Origin: Amaurobius ferox | Lineage: Eukaryota; Arthropoda; Arachnida; Araneae; Amaurobiidae | Direction: 5' to 3' | Assembly: GCA_951213105.1 (NCBI GenBank) | Contig: OX578136.1 | Span: forward strand, 75,447,230 to 75,511,229 | DNA length: 64,000 nucleotides | In this document: piece after piece, positions 9,393 through 21,785 of the stretch | Layout: each line of letters opens with the position of its first letter | Position numbering within the stretch: the first letter of the stretch is position 1 | The notes under the pieces: model-generated | The model's database searches: none | What the model was told of the DNA's origin: nothing | The model's input: only the letters and a program-made list of their open reading frames with translations | Translations under genes and position numbers: made by a program

Positions 9393-12316
9393 AATATGAT
9401 GTAGCCAGCACATGACTTTCCTTATAATAATGCAATGAATTTTCTTCCTTCACAGTGAAAAAAATGATGAATAAGATCCACTGCACAGTATTTTAAACAT
9501 TCAATTGTATATTTGGCGCTTTTACGGATGACAACATGTAAAATTATTTCGAAACAACCAATTAATTTATATTTCACGCAAATCTAAATTAACAATTATC
9601 GATATTGATAACATCCTCAATAAGCAATAGAATCCATATATTAAAATATTTAAATAATAATTTAATAATAATTAATAATTTAATAATTAATTAATTCATC
9701 AATATGATGTCAGTTTCGTTAACTTGCGTCATTTTTGCAATTTTGATGACATTTTCGTCAAGTTCGCTAAATGTATTGTCAAATGTAACAGACAAACGAA
9801 GAGACGAACATTTTCTGTGTACTTGATGGTATGCTCGTCATATGACGTAATTCAAGATTTTCAAAATATTACCTCACATTTAGCGATATCATCAAATAGG
9901 CGATATTTTCTTCAATTTGACAATATTTAAATAAGAAAGATCAATCATGCATAAAGAATTGATTATGAAACACTCTCCAACTGCAATGCGATTTTATTTA
10001 AATATCTCTAGAATGCGATACATTCAGCGCTGATATTTTTAAAATTATCACAATACTACAATTTATTATATTTGGAAACGTCATCAAAATTAAATGAGCT
10101 TTATTCAAATAATGTCAACGAAATATAAATCGCCTGGCTCTCTATATAAAAGCAGTGAAAATTTCATTCATAAACCTTTTTATATTCCTTTTATTCAGCG
10201 GCGATATTTTTAAAATTATCACGATACTACAATAATTTATTTTACTTAAAAACTTAAAATCATGGTGGTAAAAGTACTGTATAACTCCATGCTTAAAATT
10301 TCATCGAAAAAGGAAATGAAATCGTCTGCTTCTCTATGCAAAATCAATGAATGTTTCGTTTATATCAGCTATATTGTAGACTCCAGAGCTAAATAATTTT
10401 GCGTTAAAGAAATTCAGCAATTCTTATACAACTCATCTTACATCTTGATCTGTTTATATTCTCTATACGTGAAAATCAGACTTCGTTGTAGAAATAGTCA
10501 AAGTTTGATGATCATTTAAACGCCAAAATATTATAATTGCGTTGTCGCGGTATACGGATGCACAGAAAAAAAATAAATAAAGCGGTTTTAGGAAGGATGC
10601 GACACTAAATATAAATTAAAAAGACTTTAAAAATCACGATTTTGACACTAGATGAATAGCATTAAACATTTAAACTCAAATATATTATAATTGAGCTGTT
10701 TCAGAATATAAATGCACAGAAATTAAGCAAAAATAAAGCGGTTTTAGGACGGATGCAACACTAAATATAAATTAAAAAGAACTTTAAAAATCACGATTTT
10801 GACACAAGATGGATGCCATATTCCATTTTGAAGTGGGTCACGTGATCTCTTCATATGATTGGGTGTAATTATAATTTTAATTTTAAAAACTACCAAATAT
10901 ATTTTGCTGAAATTTTTTAAAAATTTTTATGGGATAATTTGAATATTTCCTAAAACTTTCGAAGCAATTTGTGAATTTTAAATTTGCTTAAAAATGTGTG
11001 AAAAATTAGGCCCCATCGGGTTCAATGTATTTCATTTTTTCAACCCGGGTTCAATCCAAAACTAATTGGGTGATGTTATTCATTTATATTCCCATAGGTC
11101 CCACAGACCGTTTGAACAACGTACTAAAATTTCATTTTGATAAAGTCATTTTTAGGGCAGTTATTGTGTAAACGGACAGACAGACAGAATAAACAAAGTC
11201 ATAAACACTTTCAACTATGTTGTAAAGTGTTAAAAAGCGACACACAGCCAAATTCGTCGTCAAACTTTTCGCCAAGAGTTACTGACGAACGGAAAAATGG
11301 GTTATTCTTATAGTAGATTCTTATATTTGTTCCATAATTATAATTAATCGTCATTTTAATTGATTTACCGTCATTTTCATCAATTTGGCGATACTTTTAT
11401 CAATTTGACAACATTTTGTCAATGTGTCAACGTTAAAATAAGTCGTCTAGTTGGCGATATTTCACTGTATTTTTCGCCAACATTTCGCAAAGCGTTACGG
11501 AAGGAGTTTTCACCAATTACTCGTCACTATCATTGATTTAGCTTCATTTTTATCAATTTGGTGAGATTTCTGTAAATTTGGCTGCATTTAAAAAAAATCG
11601 AAGTTTTCGATATTCTGATAAATTAGTCACCAAAACTTCACCAAACGCTATGAACGGAGAAATAGGTTAGTCTTTTCTGTAGTGCATAAATGACCATTAA
11701 CGAATTGGTAGACTTCAAGATACATAACTATTGCCCAAAGTATTATTTCTCTTGAAGGGAACGAACTAGATCCATAAGAATGATATTAACAAATTTATCG
11801 TATAATTTCACATATGAAAAGTGAATATATTTTACAATTGTTAATACTTTTTTTAATTTTATGTGATTTTTTTGATAACTTAATGTGAAAAATGTGAAAT
11901 ATCTCAAGAACGGTTTATGCTAGCGTCCCAAAGTTTGTGTCAATCGTTTTCTAGTGTAAAATTACATGAGAAATGATTATTTACGCAACATTAAAGGTTA
12001 TAATTTTTTGATGAATTTTTCAAAATTTCATTCGAAAATTTGGGAGTCTTTCGGACATTCGATTGCGTTTAAAAACAATAAGCTTCCAGTATTCATTGAT
12101 GGTAATTTTTGTGCCAAATTTCGTTCGAACCATCGCTTCATTCGTTCGTGAGATATCGACTGCATAGATTCACTGACACACACAAACATTACCCCCAAAA
12201 CATTCGATTCGTGTTCAGAAATGCTTGAAATGTGCTCTCCCGTTGAAAACTCGAATTCGAATTTTTGACCTCGTCACAATACTTTCCTTATACTTGTATA
12301 CTCGTATAAGGAAAGT
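9393..12316 (+). mobile_element. H1-family element with an H2 element nested inside
   Basis: Left end is a degraded form of the catgactttcc terminus (about 9403-9420); the right end is the hairpin actttccttatac...gtataaggaaagt at about 12284-12316. The internal 'gcgatattt...caatttg' motifs are interrupted from 9933 to 11232 by an H2 copy and resume afterwards (ccgtcattttcatcaatttggcg at about 11340-11380). It is one of the longest H1 copies here; no transposase is recognisable. Confidence 0.75.
9933..11232 (+). mobile_element. H2-family hairpin element nested in H1
   Basis: Starts with agaaagatcaatcatgcata and ends with the hairpin aacactttcaactatgttgtaaagtgtt. The stem aacacttt also occurs about 40 nt inside the opposite end (gaaacactctcc), again an asymmetric inverted repeat. 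A short GACA array lies next to the hairpin (11172-11190). No protein-coding potential is seen. Confidence 0.8.
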
Positions 12317-12524
12317 AAAAATGATGATTTCAAAGAATGATACTAGCGACATCCGACTGTGATCATCTCGCCTGTTTGGCTGGGTTTGTTGGCTTGTCTT
12401 GCATTGAAGAAGGATATTCAAACGTATCCTTGAAACAGATGTATGCTGCATTCTTTATTAATGTGTGCTTAATTACGTTGGCTAAGTTTTTCCTTATCAT
12501 TTGCACAATGTGTTTTTACTTTTT
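12317..12524. other. Unique spacer
   Basis: About 200 bp between an H1 hairpin end and an H2 hairpin end, with nothing recognisable. Confidence 0.5.
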
Positions 12525-12568
12525 AACACTTTACAACAAAGTTGAAAAGTGTTTATGACTTTGTTGAT

Positions 12569-12602
<34 letters not shown>

Positions 12603-13838
12603 CGTTAGCACGATAACTGCCGTAAAAATGACTTGAACAAAATGAAATTTTAGTATGTTGTTCAGAAGGTCTGTAGGACCAATGGGAATAGAAATGAATA
12701 ATATCACCCAATTAGTTTTGGATTGAACCCGGGTTGAAAAAATGAAATACATTGAGCCCTATGGGACCTAATTTTTCAAACATTTTTTAAGCGGATTTAA
12801 AATTCACAAATTGCTTCGAAAATTTTAGGTAATATTCAAATTGCTCCATAAAATATATAAAAAAAAATCAGCGAAATATATTCAGTAGTTTTTTAAATAA
12901 AAATTAAAATAATAATAACACTTCTTATATGAAGCGATCACGTGACCATGATATGAAAAGATCAAGTGACCCACTTCAAAATGATATATGGCATCCATCT
13001 TGTCTCAAAATCGTGATTTTTAAAGTTCTTTTTAATTCATATTGAGTGTTGTATTCGTCATAAAACCACTCTATTTTTGCTTAAATTCTGTGCATCTACA
13101 TACTGAAACAGCGCAATTACAATATATTTGATTTTAAATGCTCATCCAAATTTGATTATTTCTACAACGAAGCCTATTTTTCCCCTATGTAAAATGTAAA
13201 CAGCAAAATATGTAGAATGAGTTGTATTAGAATTGCTGTATTTCTTTAACACAAAATCATTTAGTCCATGGAGTCTGCTGGAGTCTGATATGAATGAAAT
13301 ATTCATTGATTTTACAAAGAGAAGGACGATTTTTTTCGATGAAGTTTTATGCATAGAGTTTAATTACTTTTAGCTCCATGGTATTAATTTTTAAATAAAA
13401 TAAATTATTATAGTATTGTGATGAATGACATGAATGGGAAATTATTTATGAATGAAATGCTGCTTTTATAGAGAGAGCCAGGCGTGTTATTTTTTCGATG
13501 ACGTCATTTGAATGAATTTCAGTTGTTTTAGATGAAGTTTTCAAATATAATAAATTATCGTAGTATTATGATAATTCTAAAATTATTACCGAGGAATGTA
13601 TCACATTTTAGAGATGTTTAAACCAGGCAATTTATATTTCAATGCCGTCATTTGAATGAAGTTCATTTTTTTCGATTAAGGTTTAAGTTTTCAAACATAA
13701 TAAATTAATGTAGTATTGTGATAAGTTTTAAAATATTACCGAGGAATGTATTGCATTTCAGACATGTTTAAATAAAATTGCATTGAAGTTGGAAAGTGTT
13801 TCATAATCAATGCTTTAAGCATGATTGATCTTTCTTGC
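12525..13838 (-). mobile_element. H2-family hairpin element, near complete
   Basis: The hairpin aacactttacaacaaagttgaaaagtgtt opens the plus-strand left end, followed by a GTCT microsatellite (12570-12601) and a body shared with 16210-17517 and 58025-59329. It ends in gcatgattgatctttcttg at 13838, the reverse complement of the H2 start. Confidence 0.82.
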
Positions 13839-14337
13839 TATTTATTGAACTTTGGTTTCTGTTTTAATTATGCCATTGAAGAAATATTGAAAAAAAAAAT
13901 TCTCAGTAAAATACACCCATTTCTCCGATTGTTCACTCATTTTTGTGACGATAGAACGGATCATGCAGATTTGATTCTATGTAAAACAAAAAGTAAAATT
14001 AACTGAGTTGACTTTTCAATTTGCTGGAAACAGTTTCAGTAAGGAAAGCCCCTTATGACGTCTAAAAAGCGAATTAAACTAATTAGCAGTTGCTGAAACA
14101 TATTTAGTGCGCTTTATTGAAAAATTTGAGTTTGACTTCGATTCTGTGCATTACAAAGTATTCACATGGGCATAATTTCTTCGGTATTACAGAGAGAAAT
14201 TTAATAAAACTAAAAATAAATAACTTAGTTAATTGAAAATCAAATTAGTTTAAAGCGAATGAAGCAAAGCAGGGAAAGAAGTCTGAAAAAATTTAGATTA
14301 AAATTGATTAATTATTTTTTTTCCCAAAGGAAAATAA
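13839..14337. other. Unique AT-rich DNA
   Basis: About 500 bp without a recognisable gene, repeat or RNA. Confidence 0.45.
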
Positions 14338-14440
14338 TCTGATGTGGGCAGCACATAACTTTCCCTACCTAATTCTATGAATTTACTTCATTCACAGCGA
14401 AATAATAATGTACAAGATCCACGCACTATAATTTTGATCG
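14338..14440 (+). mobile_element. H1-family end fragment
   Basis: Only the non-hairpin terminus remains: tctgatgtgggcagcacata, then the conserved 'atgaatttactt' and 'aagatccac' phrases shared by all H1 copies. Confidence 0.7.
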
Positions 14441-14707
14441 GGTTTCATTGTGAAGTACGCCCTCCATTCCGGGGCCATTATGATATATGTAGATTTCTTA
14501 AAGATTGGTTGGATTGGATTGCATTGATTTCACCATGGCTTCGGGAGAAAAACATACTTGAGGTTTGGGCTTAGGCCCAGCAGCCAGCATTACCTCTAAT
14601 GATCCCCAAAACTCCTTACATTCCACTGGGGACCGTCTATCCCAAATCTAAACCAAAGCCGACAAAATCAAAGAATCAGACAAAGAATCAGGAAGACCAT
14701 ATAAATC
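14441..14707. other. Unique spacer, less AT-rich
   Basis: No match elsewhere in the window. It contains a short palindrome (gggcttaggccc) and open frames without recognisable domains. Confidence 0.4.
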
Positions 14708-15001
14708 ACAAACGAGAAAGATCAATAATGTATAAAGCATTGATTATGAAATACTTTCCAACTTCAATGCAATTTTATTTAAACATCTTTAAAACATCTT
14801 TATAATACATTCCTATGGTGATATTTTTAAAATCACAATACTACATTAATTTATTATATTTGAAAACTTAAAACTTCATCGAAAAAAAAAATGAACTTCA
14901 TTCAAATGACGGCATTGAAATATAAATCGCCTGGTTTAAACATCTCTAAAATGCGATACATTCCTCGGTAATATTTTTTAAATTAGCATAATACTAAAAT
15001 A
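14708..15001 (+). mobile_element. H2-family 5' fragment
   Basis: Begins like other H2 copies (tcacaa..gagaaagatcaataatg) and stops where a Helitron starts at 15003; the rest of the H2 element is not found after the Helitron. Confidence 0.65.
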
Positions 15002-15002
15002 A

Positions 15003-15655
15003 TCTATATATATAAAGAAAGGTATGTATGTATATATGTATGCATGTTTGCATGTATGATTCAACATCACGGGAGAACGGCTAAACCGAATCTAATGAAA
15101 TTCGGTGGGTAGCTTTGAAATAGCCTTCCATAAATTTAGTCCCAGTTTCGAATTTCTAAATCCATAGGGGTTGTCGAGATATTGACGGAAAACGAAACTT
15201 TTACCTATGAGTTCTACTCTCTAACTCCGTGATTCCCAACGAAAAATGTTGGAAATCGTTGGTTTTAACGTGAAAGTCAATTAAATCTCTGTTTTGTGGG
15301 AGTTTATTGAACTTTTGTCACTATTGTATTAGTCACTTTTGAAAATCGCAGGTTTGAAATATCAATTTAAATGGAAACTAACACCATGGTTTATTTCTCA
15401 CAGGCTTACTCAACAACGAAAAGTATTAAGAAATCACAAGAAAGATCAATCATGCATAAAGCATTGATTATCAGTTTTGTGGGAGTTTGTTGAACGTATT
15501 AGTCACTTTTGAAAATCACAGGTTTGAAATATGAAATTAAATAGAAACTCTGATTTATTTGTCACAAACTTACTCAACAACGAAAAGTATTGAGAAATAA
15601 AAATGGTTATTTAATTATCAGCAATTTATGAGGAAGATTCCTTCTTATACCTTCT
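15003..15655 (+). mobile_element. Helitron, 5' portion
   Basis: Starts TCTATATATATAAAG directly after host A, followed by a GTATG-rich stretch and the family phrase catcacgggagaacggcta. It breaks off where a second, similar copy begins near 15656. At 15432-15472 it contains a 41-bp fragment of the H2 start, showing an H2 insertion later mostly lost. Confidence 0.65.
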
Positions 15656-17739
15656 TCTGTATATATAACGAAGAAAAGTATGTATGTATGTATGATCCAA
15701 CATCACGGGAGAACGGCTGAACCGAATCTGATGAAATTTGGTGTTGAATTTGGTGAATTTTGCTTAAAATAGCTCCACTTAAAATTTAGTCTACGTTTCG
15801 AGTTTCTACAATCAGTGGTTCCCGAGATATTAGTGAAAAACAAAACTTTCGTTTGTCTCATCATCACAGGAGAACGGCTAAACTTAATTTAATGAAATAT
15901 GGTGGGTAACTTTGAAGTAGACACCCACAAATTTAGTCCAAGTTTCGAGTTTCTAAGACCAGGGGTTGTCTAGATATCAATGGAAACGAAACTTTCTCCT
16001 AGGAGTTCTACTCTCTAACTCCATGATTCCCATGAAGATTGGAAATAGTTGGCTCAAAACGTGAAAATCAATTAAATCTCTGAGTTTTGTGGGAGTTTAT
16101 TGAACGTATTAGTCACTTTTGAAAATCGCAGATTTGAAATATGAATTTAAATGGAAACTGTCACCATGGTTTATCACAGGCTTACTCAACAACGAAAAGT
16201 ATTAAGAAATCACAAGAAAGATCAATCATGCATGAAGCATTGATTATGAAACACTTTACAACTTTAATTTTATCTAAACATCTCTAAAATGCGATATATT
16301 CAGCGTTAATATATCCCAATACTGCAATAATTAATTATATTTGAAAATTTAAAACATCGAAAAAAAACGAACTTCATTCAAATGACGTCATCGAAATATA
16401 AATCGCTTGGGTCTCTGTGTAAAAGCAGTAAATGTTTCATTGATACATTTTTATTTCATTCATCACAGTACTACAATAATTTATTTTACTTAAAAACTTA
16501 AAACCATGGAGGCCAGAGTAATTTAACTCTATGCATAAAACTTCATCGAAGAAGTCTGTCATTATATCGTCTGCTTCTCTGTGTAATATCAATGAATGTT
16601 TTATTCATATCATCTATATTGCAAACTCCTGAGCAAAACAATTTTGCGTTAAAGAAATTCAGTAATTCTTATACAACTCATCGTACAGCCTAATCAGTTT
16701 ACATTCTCCATAAGCAAAATTAGGTTTCGTTATAGAAATAATCAAAGTTTGATGATCATTTAAACTCAAATATATTGTAATTGTGTTGTTTCAGAATATA
16801 GATGCACAGAAATTAAGCAAAACTAAAGAGGTTTTAGGACGGATACAACGCTAAATTTAAATTAAAAAATCTTTAAAAATCACAATTTTGACACAATATG
16901 GATGGTATTGATAATTTGAACTCAAATATATTGTAATTGTGCTGTTTCAGAATACAGATGCACAGAAATTAAGCAAAAATAAAACGGTTTTAGGACGGAT
17001 ACCACACAAAATATAAATTGAAAATAATTTTAAAAATCACGATTTCGGCACAAGATGGATGCCATATTTTATTTTGAAGTGGGTCACGTGATCTCTTCAT
17101 ATAATGGTCACGCGATCTCGTCATATAAAGGATTTAATTATTATTTTAATTGTTATTTAAAAAATCTACCGAATACATTTTGCTGAACATTTTTTTACAT
17201 ATTTTATGGGATAATTTGAATATTTCCTAAAACTTTCAAAACAATTTGTGAATTTTAAAATCGCTTAAAAATGTTTGAAAAGTTAGGTCCCATAGGGATC
17301 AATGTATTTCATTTTTTCAACTCGGGTTCAATCTCAAACTAAAGGGTGATATTATTCATTTATATTCTGATAGGTCCCGCAGGCCGTCTGAACAACATAC
17401 TAAAATTTCATTTTGATTAAGTCATCTTTACGGCAGTTATCGTGTTAACGGACAGACAGACAGACAAACAGAATAAGCAAAGTAATAAACACTTTCCAAC
17501 TATGTTGCAAAGTGTTAAAAATGGTTATTTAATTATTGGCATTTTATGAGGAAGATTCTTTCTTATGCAGCTATGACTTGTATAATGCAATGATTTTTTT
17601 TTCTTACATAATGCAACGAATTTGCATCTTTCATAGTGAAGAAACAATGTATAAGATTCGCGACCCTATATGTTCTGGTGTAATTTTTATCACAGTTTTG
17701 CATGGTAAATCCCGAGAAACGCCGGGTAATTGCTGCTAG
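15656..17739 (+). mobile_element. Helitron (non-autonomous) with nested H2
   Basis: The second copy starts tatataacgaagaaaagtatg and contains the same 'gagaacggctgaaccgaat' body. It is interrupted at 16210-17517 by H2 and ends in a small hairpin (cccgagaaacgccggg) followed by CTAG at 17736-17739 and host T. TC start, hairpin, CTAG end and A/T target are the canonical Helitron signature. No Rep/helicase frame is present. Confidence 0.72.
16210..17517 (+). mobile_element. H2-family hairpin element nested in a Helitron
   Basis: Complete from agaaagatcaatcatgcatg to the hairpin end gttgcaaagtgtt. The GACA array is at 17452-17467. Helitron sequence aaatggttatttaatta resumes right after it, matching the uninterrupted neighbour at 15600-15616. 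Confidence 0.82.
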
Positions 17740-17760
17740 TATTTAATATAACCTAAATGT

Positions 17761-18048
17761 TGTTGTTGTTGAAACCCAGACCGTCCGACCTACCAGAAAG
17801 GTTTAAGGTAACTGTTTGGACGGTTGGGAAGTGCCACCCAATTTAGACCGGAACCCAGTGGGGGAGGCATTCACAGGGACCGTACCCTCCTTCCCCTACC
17901 ACCAACCTCTCGGAAGGACTTTCGGACCCACATGTTTAACGTGATCGTACTCCGCATGAACACGGCGGCAGTTTTGGCAGTGGCTGGAATCGAACCCGGG
18001 CCTACCGAGTGCAACTCCAGCGCGCTAACCAATGGGCTACCGCGCCCC
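17761..18048 (-). mobile_element. tRNA-derived SINE with intact A and B boxes
   Basis: Minus strand: head gggcgcggtagcccattgg (A box, complement of 18029-18039), then ggttcgattcc (B box, complement of 17986-17996), the shared SINE body and a (CAA)n tail. Target-site duplication taacctaaatgt at 17749-17760 and 18049-18060. There is no 5S part. The body is nearly the same as in the 5S composites, making it the best model of the pre-fusion element. Confidence 0.88.
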
Positions 18049-19267
18049 TAACCTAAATGTTGTAGAAAACTTGATCTCATCAAGGATTGCGCAGGAATGA
18101 ATAAAAATGTCAAGCTCCTTAGTTTAAAGGCGTGAGCAGTCGCATTATAAAGCGGTCCGTACTTCCAGACTTTAATTAGTTCGAAGCGCATGGGTATGAT
18201 CTGATAAGTAACCTCATTTTTTGAGATGAGAGGAATACCAGTATACCAGGAGAAAACGCGTTATAATGTCAATAGATGGCGTTAGTAGTCAAAAATAAAA
18301 GGGTGCGTAAATCAGTGCAGATCCGCTAGGATGACTATAATATTTGAAGGCATATTTGGCTAAAAAAATTATAATTAACCAACGGATGGGTTTATGAATT
18401 TTTTCTGGAGTGGTCTGTGATATATTTAGGAGCTGCTGTTAAAATATAAACATTGGATGGCATTTCAAATTTTGCAAATCTTAATATAAAAATCTGAAAG
18501 ATTTCAAAAGCACTTAAAGTATATATATATATTTAAAGGTTCAATAAAATTTGTTTATTGGTCGTAAGGACGCCATTCAAAATTTGTTTACAGAAAATTT
18601 TTCGATTTTTTCTACGGTGTTAAGATAGAAACACTGTGATAATATTTTAGGTCGTTAAGGAATCGGTTTGTGTAAATATCGGTCTAAATAAGGGTAAAAT
18701 ATAAAATAACTAAAAAACTAATAAAAAAAAAAAGAAAAAGCTGAGGTGCACCTGTGTACTTCAAGAAGTACCTGTGTAGCAAATTTTATGGTCGTACGAC
18801 ACTCAGATTTCTCGCTATAAATTGCACACACAAACATCTTCCTTTAATACTTAAGACGATGCAGGGAAAGTAATATACTATGCATGCAGAGAAAGTTATA
18901 ATATACTTTGTATGTAGGGCAAGAAGTAATATCCCATGTACGTATGTAGGGGAAGTGTACTATGTATATAGGGGAAATACAAAATGATGAAATCTTTCAA
19001 TAAATAGAATTTCTTAGCAACACCATTAATAGCAAAACCTCTTTATACATTACACATTCATTTCTTTTCGTTGTGCATCAAAAATGTCTCCTCGAAATAA
19101 GTTTTTGAGCGCTGTTTTACAAATAATGTACCACTCTCTCGAATATTCTCATTTGCAAATGCAAAAATAGCAATTTATTCTGCAAATAAGACAAAGTTCT
19201 TCATTTTTTCCTTTCCGGACAAATAATGATGAATGCCTTGGATTTCTAATCTACTTATACGTCAAAA

Positions 19268-19554
19268 TAGATACTGTTACAATTATAAGGAAAAAAATAA
19301 TTCAATGATGACATATGATGAGGATGGAGGAGAGGAGAGTTACTAGAAGGCTTTTGGAGGGAAACCCAGGAAAGTCAAGATCCCGAGGAAGACCTAGGGT
19401 CAGATGGAAGGAGCAGGTAGAGGAGGATTTGAAATTGCTTGGTATTAGCAATTAATTATAAGAGGAAAGCGGCCAATAGAAAGGAATGGTCAAAAATCTT
19501 AAAGGATGTCAAGGCCCTAAAAGGGCTGTAGTACCATGATGATGATGATGATGA
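19268..19554 (+). pseudogene. RTE-like LINE 3' end, retroposed
   Basis: Absent from copy B and flanked by the 13-bp duplication ttatacgtcaaaa (19255-19267 and 19555-19567). Its translation includes GRPRVRWKEQVEEDL, typical of the extreme C-terminus of LINE reverse transcriptases, and it ends in a (GAT)n tail. The clade call (RTE-like) rests on this motif and the trinucleotide tail and is uncertain. Confidence 0.75.
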
Positions 19555-20399
19555 TTATACGTCAAAAACTATTAGAAGCTCTCTAATTAAGTTAAAATGT
19601 TGGATATTGAGAGCTTTATTTCCAGTGTTCAGCTATAGAATAATTAAGCACTAAACATGTGGGAAATTTTTACTTCGATATCAAAAATTTCAGCCTTCTT
19701 ATTTTTCAAAATTCACTTTTATATTTGTCCTAAAAAAGTAACTAATAAATAATTATCAAATTTCTGTTGTGAATCCTCTCCCAAACCATAATTTTTTTTC
19801 TAGTTTACTGATATAGCAATTCAAACTGATACAGCAAGTTTTATACATAGCGTGCTACTTGTCATCAATAAACCTTTTAATCCAGTGGTTCCTAAAGTGG
19901 AGCCGGCAAACTGTAAATGGGTCCTCGAATTATATAAACAGTATATGGTATAACTAATACGATTTTTAAAATATCCTGGTCTTCTAATTAAAAATTATTG
20001 AAAAGTCTTTAAATTAATACGAAATCAATCAGCTAAGTTGCAACCATGGTTAAAAATTATTTTTGGTGCATTTTAACAATCCGGAAGGAGTTAAAGGGTA
20101 TGTGCGGCACAATGTTTTGTTTTAAAGACAACTATATGTCCTATTTCAATTTATGGTGTCCAGGTGATCGCATTTAAAAAACGTTACTAAGAAGTTTAAA
20201 AGTTTGGAAATCGCTATTCTAATGTATTCTGAAGTAGAACTTATTTTGTAAAAAAAAAATTGATAATTTCATATATGCGACTAAAAAGTTGACATTTACT
20301 TAAAACAGAATACATAATGCTTTAATGAAAGTAACCATATAGCATCTTTACAATGAACATAACTGTTGTTTGTGAGAATACACATTCCTTGTACTTTCT

Positions 20400-20790
20400 T
20401 AGTAGGAACAAACATATGAAAATTAGACTACTTTCGTAAAAGCAGACATAAAAATCAGACTGCTTTACCAGAAGCAGATATATGAAAATTAGACTGTTTT
20501 CAAATAGACACATGAAAATAAGACTGCGTTTATGGAAGCAGATATCTGAAAATTAGACTTTTCTAATAGAAGAAGACATTTGAAAATTAGACTGCTTTAT
20601 GGAAGCTGATATATGAAAAATTAGACTGCTTCCAAAGTTATGCCTTATGAAAGCAGATATATGCAAAATCGGACTTCTTCCAAAATAAGAATGATTTTTT
20701 GGATTCTGCTTTCAAAATCATACTGCTGTTTTGAAAGCAGATATATGAAAATTAGACTGCTTTCACATGTCTGCTTCTATCAAGGAAGTG
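20400..20790. repeat. Minisatellite, copy A
   Basis: Degenerate units of about 30-45 bp built on 'agcagatatatgaaaattag' plus 'actgcttt'. The same array lies at 36200-36625 in copy B with a different unit order and number. Confidence 0.8.
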
Positions 20791-21498
20791 CAATCAAATT
20801 TGTATACAGTATCTTTATTATTTCTTGGAAATATGTTATTTTGGATTGTTGTTTTGGTTTTCTTTCTTTTTTAAAGTAACTAAATGAAATGTACAACAGT
20901 TCGATTCTGTAAAGTGGCGCAAAGCCTTTTTCATGAACTGAAGGACAAAAGCAATTTTAAGCGTCAAGTTCAAGAACGTTTCACATATTATGTTATTAGA
21001 AATTTCTATGTCACTAGGTTAGATGTGATGAAATTACGATTTTAATATACAATCGTACGTAATTATGAAATAATTCAACTTTTGGATCGAGCGATCACTA
21101 TTGTAGAACTAATAAATTCTTGTCAGTTGTAAGATGACATTAATTTGTTTCTTCATGACATTAATTTGTTTCTTGATGACATAAGATACATAAGATGACA
21201 TTAATTTGTTTTTCGATGACATGAGATGACAATAATTTTTTTTTAGAAAGTTCAAGGTGTGGAAAGGAAAATTGTTCTATGGAACATTTAATGCTACTTC
21301 GAGTTATAAATACCTCTTTCGTACTAGAATGTTGAATCTCGATCGAGTCAGAGAAACTGGATCGACGAATGATTACATGGAATAGAACGAGATCGAGTTC
21401 GATCAACTGATTAACACCTCCTAGGGTTCACCCGAAAGACTCTAGGAAGTGTTGGTTCGATTTCCTTCTAGGAGGTGTTGGTTCGATTTCCTATCCGA

Positions 21499-21785
21499 GG
21501 CAGGATAGCCCAGTGGTTAAGGTACGGGGATTGCACTCGGACGGCTTGAGTTCGATTCGCGGCACTTTGCAATCTATTCCCGTGTTTACGCGGAGTATAG
21601 GCACGTTAAATCTGTGGGTTCGAAAGTCCTTTACGGAGGTTGGTGGCAGAGAAAACAGAATATGGTACCTGAGATGTTGCCCCCACTGGGTTTTGGTTTA
21701 AATTGGGTGGCACTGCCTCGGTCATCCAAACAGATATCTTACACTTTCGACTTTTTTTAAGTTAGACGGTCTGGTCGAAAAGAAA
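21499..21785 (+). mobile_element. tRNA-derived SINE, second subfamily
   Basis: Head ggcaggatagcccagtggtt (A box) and gagttcgattcg (B box) followed by the same body as the other SINEs (ggttggtggcag, cccccactgggtt, taaattgggtggcac) and a GAAAAGAAA tail. The orthologous copy is at 43791-44065, so it was inserted before the segmental duplication. Clear target duplications are no longer visible. Confidence 0.8.

Noticed and set aside
19880..19910. hAT-like end cagtggttcctaaagtgg, also at 34971
   Set aside because: Shared by both duplication copies, but no opposite end could be located, so no element can be delimited.
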